Source: Stachybotrys elegans (taxonomy: Eukaryota; Ascomycota; Sordariomycetes; Hypocreales; Stachybotryaceae). From it: DNA of 64,000 nt. The notes under the pieces were generated by a model, which was given only the letters and a program-made list of their open reading frames with translations, ran no database searches and had not been told where the DNA came from. Of the stretch, positions 12,311 to 24,055 are shown piece after piece. A program made the position numbers and the translations under genes. How positions within the stretch are numbered: the first letter of the stretch is position 1; every line of letters begins with the position of its first letter. The stretch covers positions 1-64,000 of the forward strand of contig JAGPNK010000008.1 in NCBI GenBank assembly GCA_020746835.1. The letters run 5' to 3'.

Positions 12311-13049
12311 TATATAGTAATTTTAATAAGAAATTAAAAAGAATAAACCTAAGTAAAGCTAATAATTTACTAGGCCTTTACTATTTATAAAATATACTTT
12401 CTATCTTTTAAAATAGAATAATTTTATTATTAATTATAACTTTTAATTATTTTTTCTATATTTACTAAATTAATTTAATAAAACTATATTTTTAATATTT
12501 ACTAATATTAAATAAGCTTTTTATATAACTAGATATTTATAAAATAACTTACTTTATTATAAAGATATAATAATTCTAGTTTAGACCTTAATTATTCTAA
12601 ATATTACTAACTTTATTTATTAAATTAAGCTTTTAATAACTCTTTACTATTTAAAATAGTAAAAAAAGAATTTTAAAGAGTAACTTAAGGCTTAAAAAGA
12701 GTTTAAAAACTATAAATTAATAAAAAAAAAAAAATTTTTAAAACTTAAATTAAAAAATAATCTTATTATTAACTATAATTTTTACTCTTTTTTATTAAGT
12801 TAGTAAATATTCTATATTAATATTAAATAAGCCTTTAAGTCTTTAGTTTAAAAAAGAATTTTTTTTATTTATATTTAATACTTTATATTCTCTAAATTAA
12901 AATAGATTTTTATAATAATATAAATATAGTAAAGAGATTAAATCTTTTTACTAAAGCTATAAATATAGCTATAGTAGCTATAATTACTACTATAAAAAGG
13001 CCCTCTACTCTCTCTATTAGTTACTACTTATATTTATACCTTAAGATAT
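12311..13049. other. A+T-rich RIP-type DNA, no gene
   Basis: No reading frame or recognisable motif was found. An imperfect direct repeat is visible: about 12422-12520 resembles about 12755-12835, sharing 'ATTATTAA.TATAA.TTTT' and 'AATATTAAATAAGC'. A short segment at about 12937-13000 looks like an A/T-shifted copy of the coding-like sequence at 13085-13150. Homopolymer A and T tracts are common. G+C content rises abruptly close to 13,080. Confidence 0.5.
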
Positions 13050-13340
13050 AAACAAATAGCAATTATAATAATAATAATATAGCAGAGGGATTAAATTCCT
13101 CTGCTAAAGCTACTCCAGCAGCTGCCGCCCCTATTAACATCCCTGACAATAATATCATCAAGGTGAGTCCTTCCAAGCGGTCTTCTCCAAGCCATCTGAT
13201 GACAGTGTTGCTGACGGTAACAGGATGACTTTGTTAGCCCTCCTTCCCCTGGAGCCCCGGAGCCGTACAACAAGCGGCAGGGCAGAAAGGGCAAGAAGGC
13301 CCAGCTCTCCAGCGACAAGCCCCTCGGCAATAGAGCCTAG
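13050..13340 (+). pseudogene. 3'-terminal gene fragment at isochore edge (function unknown)
   Basis: A frame opens after a stop at 13049 and runs through an Asn run, then NSSAKATPAAAAP. It reaches a clear donor (AAG|GTGAGT) at 13162/13163. A 61-bp intron follows, with branch site TGCTGACGG and acceptor TAACAG at 13223. The second exon starts at 13224 in the same phase and encodes 38 residues: an acidic/proline-rich start (DDFVSPPSPG), then a basic tail (KRQGRKGKKAQ), ending with TAG at 13338-13340. There is no start codon; upstream sequence is RIP-degraded. I read it as the last exons of a gene whose 5' part was lost to the A+T-rich block. It could also be a captured gene piece. I do not recognise the family. 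Confidence 0.4.
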
Positions 13341-13675
13341 AAATGTGGGATTTCCTGTTCGTGTGCCCCAATGGGATACAGACCAGTGGCTTCGAGGAGG
13401 CCCCCTTTGACGTGATATCAAGGTTTTCGATGAAAAATGGCTCCCGGTGACTCGATCTGCCGCTGGATGGCTTCGGCGGGTGACTGGACCAAAGTTGCTG
13501 CTGCCTTCGAGAGAAAAGTTTGTCGAGAGTCGTCGGGTTTCCTGCCAATCTGTTGGGGCTTCGATGTCTATAAGATACGCTCTCCCTCCAGGACAGAACG
13601 ATCTCATCATCAACCACAACCTCTACTTTCTCACATCTCGACTGCCACTTCAAGACCAAATCAGCCGCACCCACC

Positions 13676-13695
13676 CACACACACACACACACACA
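13676..13695. repeat. (CA)n microsatellite
   Basis: About ten CA units lie in a pyrimidine/CA-rich leader, 16 bp upstream of the ATG at 13712. Such tracts are common in fungal 5' leaders. Confidence 0.8.
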
Positions 13696-13711
13696 ACCAC
13701 ACGTCTACAAA

Positions 13712-14110
13712 ATGGCTCGCTCTGCCACCAAGGTATGAAGACCTAGCCCAGACCTTGCTAAGACAACACGTTGCTGACTCTGTCTCCTAGGACAAGCCCT
13801 CAGCCACTAAAGACCTCTATAAAGAGACAATAATAAAGGACAAGGAATAGGTTGAGGCTTAATAAGAGCTAAAGAACAAATGGATTAGAAAGGAAAAGGA
13901 AAAGAAGATCCAAAAGAAGCAGGATCTTGTTAGCCTCTGCAACCAAAAGGGGCAGCTTAGCAATAAGCAGAGGAAGCGGTATTCAAAGGCCTAGTTGGAT
14001 AGGTTGGGTGTCTCAAGGCACTCAAGGATATTAAAGAGGCAGCCCAGAAAAAGAAGTGGAACAATAAAAAGGAAAGAACAAGGAGGTTCAAGAGACGAAA
14101 GAGAAGCAAT
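13712..14110 (+). pseudogene. Gene stub: intact start and intron 1, broken downstream (function unknown)
   Basis: A CT- and CA-rich leader precedes ATG at 13712. Exon 1 encodes only MARSATK and ends at a GTATGA donor (13733). The 58-bp intron has branch site TTGCTGACTC and acceptor TCCTAG (13790). Exon 2 continues in phase (DKPSATKDLYKE...) but meets TAG at 13848-13850. Beyond this the same frame stays Lys/Gln/Arg-rich to about 14110, interrupted by TAG/TAA codons that single C-to-T changes at CAG/CAA would explain. The frame is lost after about 14010. Composition suggests a basic, coiled-coil-like protein, but I do not recognise it. It looks like a partly RIP-mutated duplicate with an undamaged 5' end. 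A 26-residue peptide is the only product possible today. Confidence 0.4.
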
Positions 14111-15303
14111 CTACCAATAATGATAAGGTAGTTGCTATACATAACCAGGAGAGGGGGGGACGCTTAAGCAATATGAAAACACGATTGCTAAATAGTGCTC
14201 AGCAATAGATTGGTTGGATCATGCTATGGGATTATGCAACCAAAGAGACCGTTTATCGGCAACAAGCAGACCAGTATGGCTAATCTGTGAAGCAGTTGCC
14301 GACGCGTCTTTCAACAAAACATGTAGCAATGGCCTGTATATTGGATTCTTTGGTTTTCCATGCCTGGATACGTTTTGATACCAGACATATACCTTGACGG
14401 CGTAAATATGACTCTCCGATATCAGCATTCATCTAATTCCATCGGCGAAGCGGACCTTGAAATTGAATATAACCATCCCGGCTCCAAAGAACAACCTCAG
14501 CCTTGCGTATTTTTGATTTTAGATGACACATGATGTCGCGATAGCTTGCTGCTCATGGAGGACAGCCTCTATGCCGCTTACATCCCTAGCCTCGCGTGGT
14601 AGACAATGTTCATAGGCATCCATGCATCCATGGACAACGGAAAAGGCCAGTGAGACTTTAACCACCTTACGGACATGAACCTGTCACTGGTGTTCTGCCT
14701 GTAGACAATACAACGTGCAGACATGTATTTGACTAACTCGTCCCAGGGTAGCAGCAAGTACAGCAAGTGTGCCTTATATCCAATTTAAGCGTACATGCCT
14801 CAACTGCGTCAATACCCCATCCGCCTCGGAAAACGGCACGGACAATCGAGGACAACCTGGAGCGCCTTGCAGCCGGCACCTCTGTGACCGTGCTTGTGTG
14901 TACCCGGCTCTTTGCAAGCGAGACAACGGGCCGAAGTAGTGGGTATCGATGTATGTTAGCCAGGGTTTGGGTGACACCAAGCCTTGGACCCCAGATTGAG
15001 CCAAAGGGGTATAGGGGCAGCATCTGACAGGGCATCCTGAACATGCATGGCCGATGCAGACTCCATCATGGCGGTCTCTGGTGAAGGAGCCGGGGTAACC
15101 AAAATCAAAACGCTGTCGTAATCCATTCTCTCGGATGCCTCGAATCGAGACGCGAAATAAACTGAACGCCTCACCAAACTAAGTTCCAATCTTCCTGCCT
15201 GACCTGCCGAGGACACCCAAATGTGGACCTCATCCGTATTAAATGCACCTGCGCCCTCGTAACCTTTTACAATTATCGTCAAAAGAACCCTCGCACGCCA
15301 ACT
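14111..15303. other. Intergenic; no convincing gene
   Basis: Base composition is near normal. Short frames on both strands lack family features and plausible splice sites. The right-hand part is the 3' flank of the bZIP gene on the minus strand. Confidence 0.5.
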
Positions 15304-16471
15304 CTATAGCAGGTCGTCGGTTCCGCTTGCGATGCTCTGCTGCATGGCAGCGAGGATAGCATTCTCGGAGAAGACGGGTCCTTGACCGTCGCAGCGGGCA
15401 CAGCTCTTGAGACGATCGCTGACATCACCAACGTTGACGAGCCCTCGCTTGAAGAGATCGTGGGAAATTATGAAGTCCCAAGCAGCGCCAGCCGCCAGCA
15501 GACGTTCACCACTATCCGAGGTGACGATTCTATGAGAGGGATGCTTGTTGCTGTGGTCCTGGAGCACGTTGGAATAGAAGTCGCTGGGGTTGTATGTCAT
15601 CGGGCCAGTAGTGGTTGGCTCGGACTCGTGCTGGTTCGCAGAGCCGCTGACTGCGGTGGTGGCACGAAGAATCTCGTTCTCGGTAGCCATCTTCTGCAAA
15701 TCCCGCCGGAGGCGCTCGTTCTCCTTGTGTGCATGCTGCTGAGCAGCCTCGAGGCTGGCCAGCTTTGTCTCTAGATCCTTGACGTGCTTTTCTTTCCTCT
15801 CGCGGAAAGCACGTTGACTAAGCAAAATTTCATGTTAGCGATCGAGCGCGCGGGGGTTGTCCCATTTGAGGATAGGATAAACGTGGATAACACGAGGGTG
15901 GTGGCACATACGCAGCGCGGTTTTGGGCCTTCCTCCTGGACTGGGCGGGAGTGAGGGAATCGTCATCCTCGGAGCCAGCGCGCCCTTGACCTGCGGAATC
16001 TCCGTCGTGCTGGCTGGCAGACGAATCACGAAGAGATTTTAGAACACTTTCGCCGGCATTGTCGTGAGGTAGAAACTCGTGCTGAGACTGCTGGGCTTGG
16101 TTTGCGCCATACAAGCCATGGTTGGGTGGCGTCGGAGGCCCAGGGAAGCGAGGGTTCTGCTGGTGGGCGTTGAAGCCCGGGTTGAAATCGAAGCCCGTGA
16201 ACTGATCGGCTGGAGGAAGGGAATCGAGGTTGTCGAATGTTTCCTGTGATGCGCGACCGAACCCCGTGTCAGTCAAGGCCAGATGTACACCGAGTCAAGC
16301 GTAATGCCCATGAAGCAGGGACAGGATGAATCATGTGTGAGAACTCACAGGCGGCGAGGTGTTGTTGTAATCGTCGGAAGCGGTCGAGTGAGAATGCGAG
16401 GGAGTCAGAGGCGGGACGGTGACGAAGCTCTGATAGGGTTGAGGGAAGCCGTATTGCTGTGAGAAATCCAT
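15304..16471 (-). CDS. AP-1-like bZIP transcription factor (Yap/Fcr3-type)
   Basis: Three exons (16349-16471, 15912-16243, 15304-15817) with introns of 105 and 94 bp encode 322 residues. The ATG at 16471 is the first in an otherwise open leader. Residues 1-140 are Pro/Ser/Gln-rich and probably activating. The basic region spans the second splice junction and contains NRAAQRAFRERKEKHVKDLE (N149 onwards), the AP-1/Pap1-type DNA-binding signature, followed by a leucine zipper to about residue 200. The C-terminal domain (GERLLAAGAAWDFI, then C291-A-R-C294-DGQGPVF) resembles the conserved tail of fungal Fcr3/Yap-like factors. It is shorter than the two-cluster cysteine domain of Yap1. Expected role: nuclear regulator of stress, metal or drug response. 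The family is firm; the exact orthologue is not. Confidence 0.9.
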
Positions 16472-19328
16472 GGCGATGGGTCGTGTCTGCTTGCCAGCGA
16501 CAGGGCTCGTATGTCGAGATGGTATGGCAAAGTAGAATACTATATTTCGCGATTCGGCGAGGTCGGCGAACGAAGTTGTCGATGGAAGTGGAGCTGAATG
16601 AAATGGCGGGGGCAGAATTCGGGCGATGTTCCAGTGAAGTGGGCGACACTTGACGCACAGGAAGAGAAAGAAGAATTCACTGCTCGGTGCAGAAAGGCGG
16701 CTGTGGGATCCGTAAGCAGGAAGGTGATGGAGGGCGGCGCGCCGTGGAAGAGGACAGGAAAACCCGAAGCGAAGCGAAAAATACGGGAGAGTCGGAAAGA
16801 TACAGATAGGGAGGGACAGCGCTCGAGACGGGCAACAAAGCAAAAGCGCAAGCAACAGGGCTGAGGAGGATGCATTAATGAGGTGGTTCTAGACTAGGCA
16901 AGGTAGGGGAAAGGCAGGAAGGGAGGGGGGGCGTGTGCCTGTGGGTGCAGCGGGTGGTTTGGATGGAAATGCTTGGACGAACCGCCTTGACTGGCCCAAT
17001 CAGTACGGTGCAGGATGAATTGCAAGGCACCGGCGGATGATGGACTCGACTCGACTCGTTTACTCTGGCAGCCAGTCAGGATGGCTTCTCCAATAAGAGG
17101 GCTTGCAGCCACTCGTACATTGCATCTCTACAGCCTACAGGTACCCTGCCTGGACTATTGAAGTGTAAAAGATATGGATGAATGTGGGAGGTAACAATTT
17201 CCTATCCAAGGAAGGTATCATCGCAAAAAGGGACAAGGAAGGAAGACGTGCGAAGGGTACAGAAGCAGCCAGGCCCCATTCTCCATTCGCACAGGGCAGG
17301 CGAGACAGGTCGGCAGACAGGGGGAAAGGCGCTACTAGGGGCAAGAGGGGGGCCACACACTTGCCTTGGGCCAGGACTCAGGTATAGAGCACTGTACCCG
17401 GCACATAGTGCAAGCTTAGTACCTGGAGGCACTTCTTCCATGGCAGTTGAGTTGAGTGCAGGTGGGACGATTTGAATGCCTCATTCAATATCCATACTCA
17501 GCCACCTCATGGCATTTACCCCCCGCCATCCCGTCCAAATGCCAGTATAACGTCATCACCACCATCCCACTTCAGATGGCAGCTCGACAGGCAGGCAGCA
17601 TGGCATGGCGTGACACAGCAGCACTGGGTCCAGGCGAGCCGTGCGCATCGAGTGAGATCTTCAAGGCACGTCGCCGGTTTTGGGGGGGAAAAGGCCCCTC
17701 GAAGGCGCTATGCTTGCCCATTGGCTCGCATCCGCCCAGAGGTGCCCCGACATCTGGTCCCTCTGCGCCTGCTACTATGCCTTTCTATCTGGTTGTACCA
17801 AGAAGGCGCCTAGCTTTTTGCTTTGTTTTTCCAACCTCGCCCTGCTCGCCCAACTCGCCTGCATTGGCCGAGGACGCCGGGCCTGGTAGATATACTTGTT
17901 CGGGTACAAGGCACGCCAGCGCAAGAAGACGCCGCCATTTCTTCATTCAGCTAGGCGCAGGCCGTTGCTGCCAAGCTTCGCTTTGCAAGATGCTTGGACT
18001 CAGCGAAAGTTCACGCAAGACGGCAGTAGTATTATAGCCCAACCAGGCACCGGACCTGCCAGCCCTACGATTCCCCCACCGGGATTTGCGACCTCGCTGG
18101 CCTGCCTCCTCACTTTGCCGACCAGACATGGAGCCATGAGCCATGGAGCCATGGTGTCTAAAGTGACCGTCTGAATCAACGGGCCAGCCAAGATCGCTTC
18201 AGTCGAGTTGGACGCCAGGCAGCCTATTAGCGTCCTGCAACCACATGCTGCTAAGCATGGCCCCCCCCCCCCCCCCCCCCCTCGTCTTCCCCCCCAGAAC
18301 GCCACGCCCACGCCGTACGGAGTGACCACCGTCAATAACGACGAAGGCAACAGCAATCACCAACCTTATGGGAAATTTTACTCGAGCTGCGCCGGAAGCA
18401 AATGCCCCCCCGACTCATCCGCCGCCCAATAGATGACGCCGGCATATATCATGGGGCGGCCCAAGGCGGAAATGGATGCGAGTGATGACCGTGACGAAGC
18501 GTCCACATTGCAGATCTCCCGGTCATGACCCTCATCAAGTCCTTTTCCCTTGTGCCGTGGCTCCCCAACCGACATGCAGCTAGAGGCACCTCCTCATCCC
18601 AGCCCGCATTCAAAGGCACACATCCAACCATCCCATGTATTCTCTCCGCCGAACCAGAACCAGCTGCGTCAGGCCTGACGTGTTCACCAACCCTTCCCCA
18701 GACCGAGGTGAAACTGATCGACGCTTCCCTAAAAAAATTGGAGGCCAAGGCGGAACCTCGTTTCCCACCTCCTCGCCGCCAACTCTCAGGCGTCCCGCTT
18801 ACCCGATGCAATAATAACAATAATGATGCGGACTCTCCTGCTCAGGGCCATCGCCACTAACCAGCCAGCTGTCCCTTCTACAGCATCAAACGAGTGGTGT
18901 TAACGTGAATTAATTACTAGATATATGGTAAATCTGTATCTTGAATCATGAAGCGAGACATACTCCGGTCTTGGGAGTTTGCATCTATCAGGCAAGAAGC
19001 GGTAAGCAGCAAGGATGGAAAGCCGGCAGATAGCAAGACTGCGTGACCAGTTGACCTGCCCGTCCTCCACCAAAACATCCTTGGCCATCCATGTAATTAT
19101 TAGTACTCCATAACTCCGTCCCTGGCAACACCACGTGTGGTGCTCTATGTCCTTCTGTGCGTGAGGCTCGCGCAGATGCCCTTGTTCCCGTCTATGCTAT
19201 GTACACGTGAAAGCACTCTCTACCCTTCCCCTCCTTTACTGGAGGGGAGAGGCTATCGAAAACTCTCATCATCATCACCACCACCACCACCAGAAGCCCA
19301 AGCTCGGCTGCCACGCTGCTCTGCGCTT
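16472..19328. other. Intergenic: bZIP upstream region and KOG1 3' flank
   Basis: This 2.9-kb stretch lies between the start of the bZIP gene and the end of KOG1, both on the minus strand, so most of it is probably bZIP promoter and leader. It includes a 21-base C homopolymer (18261-18281) and a CAT/CAC run at about 19267-19291. Frames over 100 codons occur on both strands but look like chance: high Pro/Arg/Ser content, no domains, no coherent splicing. Confidence 0.5.
18261..18281. repeat. Poly-C homopolymer
   Basis: Twenty-one consecutive C residues occur on the plus strand, with a further C7 run about ten bases downstream. Length may be unreliable because homopolymers are prone to sequencing error. 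Confidence 0.9.
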
Positions 19329-22300
19329 CTAGCTGAAGTGCAGCGGCTCCGACTTCTCGCAGGTGAAGAGGTTAATATGATGGTCCCCTCGGGCCGCACA
19401 TCCAAGGATGGGCCGGTGTGGGTGGAAGGCCGTTGCCGAGATTGGCGACCCACGGTTCTGCTGCAAGAAGCTCGAGTACGGCTCCAGTCTCGACAACTCA
19501 TTGCCGTCGAAATTGAAGACCCGGACCGCGTGCGAGGAGGTACCCCTGTGCATTGATCGCCCCTTGTTAGCTTCATGTTGCCCTGTATGTATGCATTCCC
19601 GCCACAAATTTCCTCTCACGCTAGCAGAGAAAAGAGGAATGGCGGGAAGAGAAAAGAGAGAAGGAGGAAGAATAGAACGTAGCAAAAAAAAAAAAAATCT
19701 GGAAAAAACTTACACGGCGAATACGGGCAGGTGCTCGTGGGTGCTCGCGGTTCGTAGAGTGTCCCGTGTTGTCTGGAAGGTATGCAGAGGCCTTTCCATC
19801 CGGATATCCCACACCCTGACTTTGCCGTTGCGGCTGGCGCTCAGCAGCTCTCTCTGACCGCCGCGCTGCATGTGCACGCTTTTGATCCACTGGCGGTCCG
19901 ACTCATCCTTCCACTTGCGCACCATCGAGTCCTGGGGCTTGAGCCTCGTGTCGAAGACGCGGACCGCCCCGTCCCCGAAGCCGGCCACGAAGATGTTGCC
20001 CGTCATCTGGTCCGACGTCAGCGAGGTGACGCAGGACCCCGAGCGGGCAGGAATGTCCATCACGCAGGTCTCCGAGGCCGCGTACCACACGCGGATGACC
20101 CTGACGTCTCCGGCCACAAGCACGCGGCCCGTCACCTGCTGCCAATCAAACACCATGCCTGAGTTGACGTTGCTGGGGACCATATGCGTCAGGGCTCGCC
20201 ACGACGAGGCGAGCTCAACCTCCTGGTCCGAATCGTAATTGCGGTAGACCCGGATCACGCCGTCAGAGGACCCCGTCAGGAGGAAAGCTTGATCATCCTC
20301 ATTGATGAACTTCATGTCGCTGATCCTCGACCCTCCAGGGTTTCCGTTGCTGAATCTGTTCAGGCGACCCTGCTTCTTCCAGTCCCAGACATATACCGTA
20401 TTTGCATCATCCGCGACGGCCAAGTGGTCCTCAAATTGGTGAAACGTCATCTTGGCGGGCTGTGCACCGTTGTTGAGGATGCCCAGTTGGTTGTTCCATC
20501 GATGACTGCTGGCAAGTTGCTTAAGGGGCTGCGTCTCCCGCAAAATCGTCTCGTTCCTTGAGCGCCTCCAGAGCCTCTCGTTGTACTCCGTGCTTCCGGG
20601 CTCATCCGCCTCGCTGGGCTTCATTTGCGGTTCACGGAAGTACTCCACGGACCACTCCAAGAACTTACTTGTCAACGGCAATGTGGGAGGCTTTGACAAG
20701 TCCCGTTCCTGGTAGGCTCCCGACAAGGGTTCACGCGCCACATGGTAGGCAGACAGAGAGCCAGACCGATCATCCTGTTCAGGGGGTGCCGATACTTGAT
20801 CAGGAGGCACGACTACCAGAGGTGAAGATGGCTTGGGAGGCAAAGGCCCAACCGGGCTGTCTGGCCTTGACTTTTCCTCTCCGCCAACAATGGACTGGAA
20901 GAGATAGCTGGCTGTTCTCCGGAGGAGTCCGGGGGAAGGCAGCGGCGCATTCATGGGCGTGCCGACCAGGCTGTTTCTTTGGCTAACGCCTGCGGCATGC
21001 TTGTAAGCGGCCTTGTGCGCTCGCTTCTGGATGTCTGCCATGAGCGACTGGGCTTGAGCTCCCACTTTCGAGTTGAGCAGAGCATTGTGCACGTAGTCGA
21101 CGATGACGGTGGCTTCGCGTTGCACCTCTGGGTGAGGATCCACGCTCAGAATCAAAGCGTGCTTCCAGCAGGCCATGTAGACTGTGTTGTGGGACAGCCC
21201 CTGAGCCGTGGGCTTGATTGTACCGTCCTTGTTTCTGTTCTCCGGCCTCGCGTAGTGTAGGCCCATCTTGTGATCCTGTCCATCTTCTTGTGGAGGGTAC
21301 TGAAGGTAGTCCTTCTCTTCAACCAGTTGCTCAAAGGCCGCAACCAAAAACTTATTCTCAAAGCGCGTGACAAAGTGCGACAGGAAGACGAGGTACTCCT
21401 TGCGGACCATGGGGCTGCCATCGTTGCCCATATCCAGGATGGTCCATGCCACAGATTCTTCGATGCGGGCCACCTCCTCTGTCAGATCAGGGATGCCCAG
21501 GAAGGTTGTCATGGCATGGATCATTGCGGCCCGAACCTCGCAGGAGGGATCCTTGGCAAGGTAGGCTAGCTTGACATACGCGTTCTCTCGAATGCCTCTC
21601 CACTTGGCTTCGGGCAAGTCTTGCCAGAGCTGAGAGATGCAGAGACACGCCCACTGGCGCAACAGATTGTTGCCTTCATTCTCAATATGCGTCAGGCAGT
21701 ATGTCATGATGTCTGTCTGATTGCAGACCATCTGCCCGTTCTTGTAGTCTTTGCACAGCATTGCGAGGATGAAGGCGCACATTGCCTTATGCTCATCACT
21801 GTCAACAACAGGCAGCCCTTCTGACGGCTTGAGAATCTGGGCAAAGTAGCTGTAGCCGCTGTCCTTGATCAGATCCTGCTGGCAGGAGATGTCCACAGCG
21901 ATCAGCCTCGCCCATATGAACACCATGACGGGCTTTAGCTCCGCCGCGGCCGACTGCAGAAGCTTAAGAACGTAAGGGAAGATGCCGATGCTCAGCGCAA
22001 GCTGAACCGACCATGGTCCCAGGTCCAGGAATCGTCCCAGCAGGATGAGTGCGCGCACCCGGTGCTGCTGGCTAAGAAGAACCTGGAGTACCACGGGAAG
22101 CTGGTCCGGAGGCTTTTGTGCCATGGCGTCGCCTCGGGTGAGGTACACATCGAAAGCCGTGAGCTGTTCCGTAAAGAAGGTCGAGTTTTGATACTCGTAG
22201 TCGAGGCCTTCACTCTCCTTCTTCTCCAACATGGGTAGCTGCGCCAGAGCCATATCAACGGCCAAATCCCACGTCTCCCAAAGGGGGTGCTGGTGCGTGT

Positions 22301-24055
22301 CGGGCAACGAGGGGTAGGATTTAGGATGGCACCCGTACACGGTCATGACCCTTTGTGCAAGGAGGAAATTGCGGAAAAGCGCAGCCACCATGAGGTCCTG
22401 GCGGAAGAACTTGCGGAAGAGGTCTCGAGGCAGCGTTGTCCATGCGATACTATCCGTAATAGCTGTGAAAATCCAGTTGAGCTCGCCCAGAGGCGTGCGT
22501 CTCTCTTGTAGGCGCCCGGGCAGCTTCTTTGCACGCTCAGGAGTAAGGTTTGGCTTTAAGGGGTTTTGCAGAACAAAGAACCACAGAGCCATCTCGATGG
22601 GCGTTGTGAGGCAGGCCGTAAATAAATCCGCAGGCAAGAGAGGGTTAGTGGGGAGGTTCTCCTTGACCGAACATGCTGCCAAATGGATATAGGGCCTGTA
22701 GTTCGTCTTCTCATAGTTGGGGTCTCTCTCGGCGGCTTCCTCCTCCTCTTCTTCGTGCTTCTCAACGAACCTGTGGTAGTTGTTGAGGATGTTCCCGGCC
22801 TCCGAGCAGTCCCAGACAAAGATGGTAGGAGCCTGAAGCCAGTGCTGGAGGTCATAGAGCGAAACGGGGATGTATTGGGTGTAACTCTTGTTGAAGACCC
22901 AAATCTCACCCGACGCCGTGGGCTTCGGTACTCCGTGGCCGTTGTAGTGGAGGAGAACACGCTCCTCCTTTGCGTTCCGACGCAGAGATATGCAAAACTT
23001 CTTGGTCTCCTCCACTGAGGGGTCGAGATACTGCTTGTAGCGGGCTCGTATGGCAAGCGTCTCGTACTGTGCCTGCAGGGCCTTGCCGATGTTCTCCAAG
23101 GCCTTCTGGATAGGAGGAACCGTCGGGTCTGTCCATGCTTCGAGCTTGGCACCGGGCGACGTCTTAAGCTGATCAGGTGGCTCTACACCTATATTGAGGC
23201 ACACCGCGAGAGCTGCTGACACCGTCTTGAGCCTGTCTCTTTGCCGCCAGTCCTGGAGCTCATATTCTAGTGGCTTCGGCTTGCCAGTTGTCTCGTGTCG
23301 TTTGTCGGTGAAATACATGTACCAATTCTGAACAAGTGGATTAGCGAATGACATGGGGGGATCAGCAAGTGGTGATGGCATAGGCCGACGGGGAAAGGCT
23401 GCCCCCCACAAGGCCGCCTCGCTCTCGCGACCACGGCGATAGGGCAACATGGAGGGTAGTATGCGAGCGGGAATGCGGAAAGGAAGGGAAGCGTAAATGC
23501 TGTGGCTCACGCCTCCCCACAAGAGGTTTACGCAACAAAGCAACGAAGGGCGGTCCTGGCAACAGCACCAAGTGTGCTGCCTGGTCTCCAGGCACGCCCG
23601 CCACGCAGCAGGCCGCGATGTTGGGCATCTCAGCTACGGCGAGAGGAGGGTGGCGCGAGCCCGAATGGGTAGAGTTGACAGGGGAAAAAAGCAAAACATA
23701 CACTAGCAAGTTGGGATATGATGTGCTCGGACTGATAGTGATCTTCGAAGCCGTGTCGCGCCCCCCATTGCGGAATCTCATCCTCGGCCTGGGGCTCGTT
23801 TTCAATTGCGCGCGGCGCATACTCGCTCTTGGATCTCTGGAGGGTCGGCTTGACCGGGCGTCTCGGCTTCGGGGGCTCTGTGTCGTCCTTTGCTCCGGCG
23901 GAGGGGTTGCCGTTCTTGCGACCGGGAGCGCTGCTGGGCCGTCTATCGTCGGTGCCGTTGGAATTCTCATCGTAGCTCGGGCTGCCGTTGGGGACGGTTC
24001 TGAATCTCGACGTCTCGCCATTGGTGAGGGCGGAGTGCGGGAGGGAACTGTCCAT
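19329..24055 (-). CDS. KOG1: Raptor/Kog1, regulatory subunit of TOR complex 1
   Basis: Three exons (23702-24055, 19714-23327, 19329-19545) with introns of 374 and 168 bp encode 1394 residues. Residues 1-100 are a disordered Ser/Pro/Arg-rich leader. The Raptor N-terminal caspase-like fold starts near RHGFEDHYQSE and keeps the NGHG (237-240) and WDCSEAG (280-286) motifs of the pseudo-active His/Cys pair. A long HEAT-repeat region follows, then C-terminal WD40 repeats (VYVWDWKK, VRVFDTRL, VRVWDIRM). The last exon restores the final blade (NFDGNELSRLEPY). Without that splice the frame would stop at a TAA straight after VFAV. Kog1 presents substrates to TOR kinase and couples nutrients to growth, acting at vacuolar or lysosome-like membranes. 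The ATG at 24055 is the first in its frame after an upstream stop. Family assignment is certain. Confidence 0.97.

Noticed and set aside
13158..13692. Two overlapping minus-strand frames of about 150 codons
   Set aside because: They lie opposite the plus-strand gene fragment and stub, cross their introns and splice sites, and have no domain features.
16331..16855. N-terminal extension of the bZIP protein by about 128 residues
   Set aside because: The frame is open but starts at TTG; the first ATG is at 16471, and the upstream translation is Leu/Phe/Cys/Pro-rich as expected of a leader.
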